DNA from: Runella defluvii | GTDB taxonomy: Bacteria > Bacteroidota > Bacteroidia > Cytophagales > Spirosomataceae | Length of the DNA: 64,000 bases | Assembly: GCF_014195535.1 (NCBI RefSeq) | Contig: NZ_JACIBY010000016.1 | Span: 1-64,000, forward strand | Reading direction: 5' to 3' | In this document: piece after piece, positions 19,901 through 28,300 of the stretch | Position numbering within the stretch: the stretch's first letter is position 1 | Layout of the letters: each line of letters begins with the position of its first letter | Translations under genes and position numbers: made by a program | Notes under the pieces: generated by a model | The model's input: the letters and a program-made list of their open reading frames with translations, nothing else | Database searches by the model: none | What the model was told of the DNA's origin: nothing

Positions 19901-22151
19901 TTATACGTTGCCTTTGGCGACCCTAAGTGGCACGACGACCGCTTGTAAGGGCGGGGCATCATCGATACTAACGTTTACAGGAAGTAACGGGACATCCCCT
20001 TACACGTTCAGTTATCAGTTGAACGGAGGAACAGTACAAACCGTGACGACAACAGGCGGCAGCTCGACAGCGACGGTGAGTCAATCGAGTAGCGCAGAAG
20101 GCGTATATAATTATACGTTGGTAAGTGTGAGCGATGCGAACTGTTCACAAACTCAGAGTGGCAGTGCGGTGGTTAGGGTTCAGACTAAACCAGTAATCAC
20201 GTTAACAACGCTCCAACAAACCTTGAATGAAGGCAACAGCCAGACGTTCTGCGATACGGATGCGAATCCAGTGAATGGATTGCAGTTTGCTGTTACGGGG
20301 TCGTGTGTAGTAGGAAATCCCGTTTGGCGAGTGCAAGTGGGAAGTGGGGCATGGAGCGATTGGTCAGCGACAGCACCAGTTACCCAATCCTCGAATAACC
20401 AACCTCATCGCTACCAAGCTGCGTGCGATGCGAGTTGTGCAGTAACTTATACGAGCCCGATTGAAGTGACCATCAACTACCGCGCATCTGTTCCACAAAA
20501 TGTATCGTTGTTAGTCGATGGCGTGGTGGTGAATGCTGGTGAAACGAAGGATATATGTAACGTGGAAGGAAATGCGATTACGTTTAATGCTAGTTGCGGT
20601 GTGGGAGAGGTATTGGTTTATTCGGTTGATGGTGGGGATTACACGAGTGTGGTTCCGACGCAGATGGTGGATGGTCAGTACCACAATTACCGCGTACGTT
20701 GTCGCAAATCGGACAATGTACATTCTTGTATAGAAACGGAGTCGAATGTGCTTCGTTTTCGCTTAACGAGTATGTCGATGGTGCCAATGGCGAGTTTAAA
20801 TGTGACTAGCGGATGTGGTTTGGCAACAAGTTTTATAGGTACATCAAATTGCGGTTCAATGAGTACAATTTGGTACAATGCGGTAACAAACGAAGCATTA
20901 GCAGGTTTACCAAGCCAAACACCGAGTGAAACGACCTCCTATTATGTTCGTTGTCAGGCGATTGGTGGTTGCATGAGTGAAAAGAGTAATGTGGTGACTT
21001 ACACGGTGGCTTCGGTGAGCGAGGTGCCAGTAGTAGTAGTAAGTGCCGACGTGGTATGTACGGGAGTAGAAGTGACGGTATCGACGAGTTGTCCTGCGGG
21101 GTCGAGTGCTTTGTGGAACACTGGAGTTACGGAGAATAGCTTCAAGGTATCGTTTGCGAATGTGACCAAGCAGAGTTATTCGGTACGTTGTGTGTATGCG
21201 AATGGTTGTCAGAGTAGTGTAAGTGTTACAAAGGAAGTAATGTGGAAGGCGTTTGAGTTGACGCTCATTAACATTGGAGAGTCAAAGTCGGGCATAAAGA
21301 CGAATAGCCGTAGCGCTTGGGCCAATCAATTTGTGACGCCAGACGGTGGTCCAAGTTTAGATCAAAGTACGCAAGAGAATCCGACGATGTATTTTTCAGA
21401 GAATTTGAACAAGACGGCTCCCCGTTATTGGACAATTCACGTGGATGCGTGTTCATTGGGCGAGAGTGGCTCATTGACGTATGATTTATTAGCCGTTCCC
21501 GAAACAGGCATTGTACGTTCGTACAACACCCACGAGAACAGTGCGCCGTATTTTATGTATGCCAACCGTTCAGGCTGGACGGAGTTGTACGCGCAAAATC
21601 ATCCGCTATATGGTTTTTATGAATCGAACGGGGCAGGTGGAAACGTCTATGACGAAGGATTTCCGAAGGGCTTGTATAAGTTAGGGATACGTTATTGGGA
21701 TATGAAAGGCTGGGGCAGTATCTATCCATCGACGCGTAAACCCCAAGGCAATGTCTTGGCTTACCAAGAATACTGGTTTAGAATCCAGTCGAAAGACGGA
21801 ATTGGTGTGGGAGCTGCGAGGACGGAGAGAGGGGAGCAAGTGGCAAAGGGCGAAGGGCAAGTTGTTTCGGATAACGGACAACTGATAACCGATAACAGCG
21901 CCTTCGCCACCGTTCTGCCTAACCCAGTTACAAATGTACTTCGTTTGAAAGTGCAAGAGAGCAAAGGGCTAGTAGTGCAAACTACATTAACTGATGCTTC
22001 AGGACGGGCAATTCTACATCGCCAATTTGTGCCCGAAACCAACACACACCAAGAGGAGTTTGGGGTGAGTGAGCTGCCGAAGGGAATGTATTTCTTGCAG
22101 GTAAGTACGGCTAAACACCAAGCTACCCTGAAAGTAGTGAAGGTGGAGTAA
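16956..22151 (+). CDS. Giant T9SS-secreted Ig-repeat protein A3
   Basis: The protein has 1731 aa from ATG 16956. This start opens a signal peptide (MSKFYLRVFWYLVFCCLLGM, then AQAQ); a TTG at 16932 is in frame but less likely. A Cys-containing head follows (YTWVSTPIPSKAIYWNN), then an Ig-like domain (PSYQWKKNNTNVGTNSATYS). A ~90-aa Cys-rich module (YNGRPTYTRGGYSIF, near PPTVGWG) also occurs in A4 at the same relative place. Seven ~89-aa units (GGGSYC, NYQLKK, GTYTV; nt 17937-19910) come next, two carrying Pro/Gly-rich insertions before TTCTQAMTGSV. One further Ig unit leads into the common cassette (20190-21810) and the T9SS sorting domain (about 21900-22151). Its cassette is almost identical at DNA level to that of A4. 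It is a surface or secreted protein with no enzymatic motif recognised. Confidence 0.92.
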   Translation: MSKFYLRVFWYLVFCCLLGMAQAQTTTQQSSNSSARAAATCTFTPKNITVTSVKCISAGAYVPNGQTNGTYTWVSTPIPSKAIYWNNTEARWEISYYGLPVAFNTTGSITNLPCSNWQTEGTEDENCGSISLSGGCGSLVAQTVAPAASIAANPGTTINAGTSVTFTATPTNGGTTPSYQWKKNNTNVGTNSATYSDATLANGDKIKVVITSSDGCASPSTATSNELTMTVNAVPAALCITTECTGVSGNYTKGSDYNGRPTYTRGGYSIFQADQSWFLVSGEVGNRTDIVYEALSTAQVPPTVGWGSNICEDIDITIDLAACPCVNPTAFTVSGGGSYCAGGTGNFTVSLSNSETGINYQLKNGSNNVGPSKAGTGAGLAFENVSDAGTYTVVATRVVGGCSVTMTGSATVSVISLPSSFNVTGGGPYCAGSAGSEVGLASSQTGVNYQLKKGGNNVGSAVEGTGNVISFGNQTEAGTYTVVATTATGGCTSTMGGNAVVSVITLPTTFTVTGGGSFCSGGTGVVVGLSGSESGVSYQLKKGGTNVGSVVPGTGSALSFGLQIASGTYTVEASKAGASPARIGVGAGAPPTATTCTQAMTGSVAVTVISLPTAYNVTGGGPYCAGNGGSVVGLASSQTGVNYQLKKDGSNVGSVVAGTGSALPFGNQTGAGIYTVEATTATGGCVASMSGNVAVSVVTLPVTFTVTGGGSYCSGGTGVLVGLSGSESGVSYQLKKGGNNVGSLVAGTGSSLSFGVQTGGGTYTVEASKVGGSPTPVRIGGAAAPTPSTTTCTQAMTGSVDVTVISLPTAYSVIGGGPICPGDAGVPISLTGSQTGVNYQLKKDGSNVGSVVAGTGSAISFGNQTVAGVYTVGATTATGGCESMMISNQMVIVKSAPAAFSVTGGGNFCQGGVGVLVGLSGSESGVTYQLKKDNEVIGSAVTGTGSTISFGSQVSTGTYTVIATKTATSCTSNMTSSAVVAYYTLPLATLSGTTTACKGGASSILTFTGSNGTSPYTFSYQLNGGTVQTVTTTGGSSTATVSQSSSAEGVYNYTLVSVSDANCSQTQSGSAVVRVQTKPVITLTTLQQTLNEGNSQTFCDTDANPVNGLQFAVTGSCVVGNPVWRVQVGSGAWSDWSATAPVTQSSNNQPHRYQAACDASCAVTYTSPIEVTINYRASVPQNVSLLVDGVVVNAGETKDICNVEGNAITFNASCGVGEVLVYSVDGGDYTSVVPTQMVDGQYHNYRVRCRKSDNVHSCIETESNVLRFRLTSMSMVPMASLNVTSGCGLATSFIGTSNCGSMSTIWYNAVTNEALAGLPSQTPSETTSYYVRCQAIGGCMSEKSNVVTYTVASVSEVPVVVVSADVVCTGVEVTVSTSCPAGSSALWNTGVTENSFKVSFANVTKQSYSVRCVYANGCQSSVSVTKEVMWKAFELTLINIGESKSGIKTNSRSAWANQFVTPDGGPSLDQSTQENPTMYFSENLNKTAPRYWTIHVDACSLGESGSLTYDLLAVPETGIVRSYNTHENSAPYFMYANRSGWTELYAQNHPLYGFYESNGAGGNVYDEGFPKGLYKLGIRYWDMKGWGSIYPSTRKPQGNVLAYQEYWFRIQSKDGIGVGAARTERGEQVAKGEGQVVSDNGQLITDNSAFATVLPNPVTNVLRLKVQESKGLVVQTTLTDASGRAILHRQFVPETNTHQEEFGVSELPKGMYFLQVSTAKHQATLKVVKVE
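17937..19910 (+). repeat. 7-copy ~267-bp array in A3
   Basis: Units encode about 89 aa beginning PTAFTVSGGGSYC or PTAYNVTGGGPYC. Copies 3 and 5 are longer, through insertions such as ASPARIGVGAGAPPTA and GSPTPVRIGGAAAP. The unit type is the same as in A4, but the copies are more divergent than those of A4. Confidence 0.9.
19921..21265 (+). repeat. Near-identical dispersed segment, copy in A3
   Basis: About 1.35 kb covering the last Ig unit and most of the common cassette matches 28860-30204 in A4 with only scattered substitutions and no visible gap (constant offset of 8939 bp). Similarity falls sharply after the codons for MWKAFELTLI. Confidence 0.85.
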
Positions 22152-22170
22152 GTAATGAGTAAAAAAAAGT

Positions 22171-22202
22171 AAAGGCTATCCCTAATCTTAGGGATAGCCT
22201 TT
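22171..22202 (+). terminator. Terminator after A3
   Basis: aaaggctatcccta (22171-22184) pairs perfectly with 22189-22202 around a 4-nt loop. The hairpin begins 19 nt after the A3 stop codon. Confidence 0.8.
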
Positions 22203-22357
22203 GTCGTGAATAATTATTAGTTGTTTAAAATGAAAAATAGTCTTTTTTGATTTTTTCGGTAGTATGTCTTATCCTTTAATTATTATATTAATTCAAGCAT
22301 TCTAATTTTTTATTTTATCATTCCACTTATTTTTTAACCACTTATTCTCAACTTTTT

Positions 22358-25300
22358 ATGAAGTATTTCTCTTTCAGCCAACCTTTTCATGCACTGAGTG
22401 CCTTTTTTAGGCGACTTACCTTGTCGTTATGGAAACACGCTATTCCCGTTCCGTTTCTTGTATGCTTATTGGTTATTGGGCTATTCAAAACTCAGGCGCA
22501 AGCACCCATTATTACAACTCAGCAGGGCTACCCGAATGGACAGTCGGTAAACGGTATTGCTTATGGTAATGGAACTTACATCGCAGGAGTGAATTCTACG
22601 ACACTCTTTGGTAGTTTGTACACATCTACTGATGGGACTAATTGGAGTAAAATTGTAAGTCCAAGTATTCCAACCGACATGTATTTTTCTGGAGGTGGAG
22701 CCTATGGCAATGGTGTATTTGTATTTGCGGGTAATGCTGGTAAAATCATTACATCTTCGGATAATGGTGCCTCTTGGACCTCACAAACTAGCGGCACAAC
22801 AATGGACTTTATCGATATTCAGTTTTTGAACGGGGCATTCTATGTCGTGGGGTTGCAAACCACTGGAACCGTTAATGTCCAGAACAACGTGGTTCTTTCT
22901 TCCCCCGATGGTGTTACTTGGACAAAGGTACTGGAAGTACTCAACAGCAACCAAAATTTCAACAGTATTGCGTATGGTAGCGGGGCATATGTGTTGGCGT
23001 ATGGAATTGCTGGTACAGGTGGAATGTCCATCTATCGCTCTACCACGGGGGCTTCGGGGTCGTGGACTTCGCAGTCTATCAATCCGTCTGAATCTGGTAC
23101 TAACGGGGTAGATTTTGTCAAAGACCGTTTTTTTATTTTTGGGGTAGGGAGTACAGTATTTACTTCCACAAATGGCTCTTCATGGACTAATATCACCTCC
23201 AACACAATCAATCTTCCCAACGGCAGTACCTCAACCTTTGCAGGGGGGGCCACTCAGTTCACACAGGCCGTAAGTGATGGCACGACATACTACCTTATCG
23301 GCACACATCAGTATTATAATAGTAACGGTACGGTACCTGCGCCTTCACCCAGTGGCGTAGTACTTACTTCAACCAATGCGACTACGTTCACCTTGCAATC
23401 TAAGAGTGTCAGTGCCACCGTTAATGAGGCTGTATACCTAAATGATAAATTTTTCATGTGTACTGGTACAGGGCCCCTTTATTCTGCAGATGGGATAAAT
23501 TATGTGTATTCCAGTGGGGGCTTTTATGGCGTAGCTGGCAATGGTACGGGATATGCCCTGGTGGGGCAGGGGAGTAGCAGCGAGGGTGTTGTCTTCAGCT
23601 CCACCAACTTCTCGTCTTTTTCTCAAACAGCAGCGTTTCAAAATACTGTCAGAACTTTGCTTACCGCTGTTATTCATGATGGCAGCAAATATGTAGCCGT
23701 TGGACAAGGCGGTACGGTTGCTACCTCTGTAAACGGTACCACATGGACGGTGGGGAGTACAGGCTACACCGATGGTACGGATAACCTAAACAGTATTGCC
23801 TATGGTAACGGAGCCTATGTAGCGGTTGGTAACCAGGGAAGTATCTTACGGTCTACCAATGGCACCAATTGGTCTCAAATTTCCAAAGATGCCAGCACAG
23901 GCAGTAACTACTATTCTGTTCGCTACCTCAACGGGATGTTTATTGCGGTTGGAGGTTCTACAGCAACAACAGGAACAGCGCGTGTAGCCTACTCCACAGA
24001 CGGTAGTTCATGGACCAACTCTAGCCCCAGCATCAGCATTACTGGCCATTTTCACGACATTGCGTACAATGGTACGAGTTATCTGCTTATCGGGCGGCTC
24101 AACTCCGCTGCGGCAACGTCTAGGATGTTTTTCTCCACTACTACCAGTGATATTACCAATTCAACTTTTTACATGGGCAATGTGACCACTATTGATGGTT
24201 ACAGCAATAGTGCAAATCCGCTTGGGAATTCGGGTTTTGGCGCGCTCGTCTATACCAACGGAAAATTTGTGGCGGTGCAAAACCAAAGTGTTACGCCATT
24301 TAGTGCCTATGTTCTGGTCTCAAGCGACAGTGGCCTTTCGTGGACAGCCTATGATGCAGGTACTACAGGTCGTCTGCGCGGTGCTTTTGCAGAAAATAAT
24401 AAAGTGCGTATTGTTGGCTTTAGTGACGTGAAAGTTACCGTCGAATTTGCTAGTACCCCTTCCAACCCCGCTGTCAATCTCTCAGTCAGTTCTAACACTG
24501 GCACAGAGGCAGACGCGACCTCAATCACCGTCACGGCCACGGCCTCTGCGGCGGTGTCGGGCGCACAAACTGTGACCCTCACCGTATCGGGTACCAATAT
24601 CACTACGGGCGATTATACCCTCAACAATACAACCACCAACAACGTTACCATTACCATCCCCGATGGCGGTACAGCGGGTACGGCCACCTTCAAAGTAGTA
24701 AATGATGACGTAGAAGAATCTACCGAAACCGCAGTATTGACACTTAGTAGTCCATCCTCAGGAATTACATTAGGAAGTGCTCTTACACAGGATATTACGA
24801 TTACAAACCTAAATAAACCAGACTATTGTAATTTACAATTTCCCACTTCTATTACAGTTAGTAGTGGAGCGACAACACCAGTCATTTATGGACGAATTTT
24901 TGAAACGGGAGTAACTTCAGTAGCAGGTGCTTCTTCCCAAGTTACTGCACAAGTTGGTTATGGGCCATCAAATACCGATCCAAGAAGTACCTCTGGCTGG
25001 GTATATACCAATGCATCCTTTAGCATGCAGGTCGGAAACGATGACGAATATCAAGCTACTTTCACTGCTCCCAGCGTTGCGGGGTCGTATAGTTATGTAT
25101 ATCGTTTTTCGCTTAATGGCGGAGCAAACTGGACTTACGCAGATACTGATGGGGCAGGAACAAACTCAGGTTTATCATTTAGTGTAAATAATATGGGGAG
25201 TATGACAGTTACTCCGTCTCCTAATAATATGGTAGCCAATGGCCCATTAGGTTCTCCTGAGGCTACTGGCCCCACAGATAATAATGATGATTTTTCCAAT

Positions 25301-28300
25301 AAATCTTCCTTTGTTCCACCGGGTACATCACCAGCGAGTTCCATTGATCCACAATCTGTTGGCTTTACGAATACGGTAAAAAATACAAGTACGTCGTCAG
25401 TCAATATATCATTAAGGCCGTCTGCTCCTACCACACTGTCAGATTTGCCTACTAATACAATTGTAACTCTTTCTTACAGTAGCGCCTCTGCTACTTACAC
25501 CTACAATGGTACAACCTTTGTATTTTTATCCGGCATTGGTTTTGTGGCTGGTAACCCAATTGACGGAACTAACCCCATCCAAATTAGTGGATTAGCCGCA
25601 AATGCAACGGCTACTTATGGTGTCGAAATTGATTTGCCCCCTGGAACACCTCTGTCAACTAATTCTAGCGTTGAGTGTGGGTTTCCCGTAACAATCACCG
25701 CATTCATTGATGCCAATGGTAATGGTTCGGCAGATGACGCAGTGCAAAATAAGACGATTGATCGTGTATATACGGGTTTCCTCCAACAATTGAAACAGTC
25801 GCGGATTTTACAGGGAACAGGACCCGCCGTTCAAGGTTCTGATGGCACGCTGTCAACAACATCAAAGAAACCTGCTTTTGGAAATATCATTGAATACCAA
25901 ATACAGTTCAAAAATATTTCTGATCCCTCTGCTGGAGTTGGCAATATTACTTTGGACGCGGATAAAGTGGTAGTGACTGAAGACGGTAGTCAAGCTCCCA
26001 ATAATTGGGCAGTAGAAAGCGCAGGAGATATATATACTAGCCACATTGTAGGGTCGGTTTTGGCCTCAAGTACAGGGACAACTCAATATTTTAGTGGAAA
26101 CCCTGCTACAAATCTTTTGGGTGGAGAGCAAACAGGGACTACCGCTTCAACGGATGTGACTAAATATAGGCATGATTGGACAGGCAAGATTGCCTCAGGT
26201 ACTTCCAGAACATTGTCATTTCAACGAAAAGTGAATCAGGCGGCGTCTGGGCAGGCAATTAGTAACACTGTCACTGCAACTTACGAAGACCCCAATAATC
26301 CCAATACACCAATCAACACAACCTCTAATCGAGTCGATGTAACTGTTTTACCTGCCGTCAATCTTTCGGTAAGTACAAACAATGCGTCGGAGGGGGCCGC
26401 TACTATGATAACTGTTACGGCCACGGCCTCTGTGGTGGTACCAGCTGATCAAACCGTAACCCTAGGCGTATCGGGTACGGGCATCACCACGGGTGATTAC
26501 ACCCTTAGTCTTACGACCATCACTATACCAGCTGGCTCAAACTCAGGCTCGGTTACTTTCACGGTAATAGACGATGCCTTAGCAGAAGGCACTGAAACGG
26601 CTACGCTGACTATCAGCAGCCCCTCTTCTGGGATTTCATTGGGCACTACGACCACGCAGAATATCGCCATTACGGATAATGATATTCCAGCGGCAGTGTG
26701 CATTACAACAGACTGCGCTGCCTACAATGGTAACTACACCCGAGGAACTGACTACAACGGTCGCCCAAGTTACACCAACGGAACGGCTCATATTTTTCAG
26801 GCGGGAGCAAGTTGGTATGTAGGCAAAGGCGCATTAGGAGCAACCCAACTAACAGATATTGTTTTTGAGGCACCTTCTATCGCAAGTTTGCCCCCTACAG
26901 CGGGCTGGGGAGCAAACGAAGATAACGAATGTGTTGACGCTACTTTTGCATTAGCCCAAAGTGCATGTCCATGCGTGAATCCAACGGCGTTTACCGTATC
27001 AGGCGGCGGAAGTTATTGTGCAGGTGGCACAGGTGTAGCGGTTGGTTTATCAAATTCAGAAACGGGAGTCAATTATCAATTGAAGAAAGACGGCAGCAAC
27101 GTCGGCAGTGCGGTAGCGGGCACGGGCAGTGCGTTACCGTTTGGAAATCAAACGGGCGCAGGTACCTATACGGTAGAAGCCACGACTACGACAGGCGGTT
27201 GCACAGCGACCATGACGGGCAGTGTGACGGTGACGGTGATTAGCTTACCGACGGCGTACAACGTGACAGGCGGAGGCTCCTATTGTGCAGGTGGCACAGG
27301 TGTAGCGGTTGGTTTATCAAATTCGCAAACGGGAGTTAATTATCAATTGAAGAAAGACGGCAGCAACGTCGGCAGTGCGGTAGCGGGCACGGGAAGTGCG
27401 TTACCGTTTGGGAATCAAACGGGCGCAGGTACCTATACGGTAGAAGCCACGAAGGCCACGGGTAGTTGTGTGGCGACCATGACGGGCAGTGTGACGGTGA
27501 CGGTGATTAGCTTACCAACGGTGTACAACGTGACAGGCGGAGGCTCCTATTGTGCAGGTGGCACAGGTGTAGCGGTTGGTTTATCAAATTCGCAAACGGG
27601 AGTTAATTATCAACTGAAGAAAGACGGCAGCAACGTCGGCGGTGCGGTAGCGGGCACGGGCAGTGCGTTACCGTTTGGGAGTCAAACGGGAGCGGGCACT
27701 TATACGGTAGAAGCCACCATAGCCACGGGCGGTTGTACGGCGACCATGACGGGCAGTGTGACGGTGACGGTGATTAGCTTACCGACGGCTTATTCTGTGA
27801 CAGGCGGCGGAAGTTATTGTGCAGGCGGCACAGGTGTAGCGGTTGGTTTATCAAATTCGCAAACGGGAGTCAATTACCAATTGAAGAAAGACGGCAGCAA
27901 CGTCGGCAGTGCGGTAGCGGGCACGGGTAGTGCGTTACCGTTTGGGAGTCAAACGGGCGCAGGTACCTATACGGTAGAAGCCACCACAGCCACGGGTGGT
28001 TGCACGGCGACCATGACGGGCAGTGTGACGGTAACGGTGATTAGCTTACCAACGGCGTACAACGTGACAGGCGGCGGAAGTTATTGTGCAGGCGGCACAG
28101 GTGTAGCGGTTGGTTTATCAAATTCGCAAACGGGAGTTAATTATCAATTGAAGAAAGACGGCAGCAACGTCGGCAGTGTGGTAGCAGGCACGGGAAGTGC
28201 GTTACCGTTTGGAAATCAAACGGGCGCAGGTACCTATACAGTAGAAGCCACCACAGCCACGGGCGGTTGCACGGCGACCATGACGGGCAGTATGACGGTA

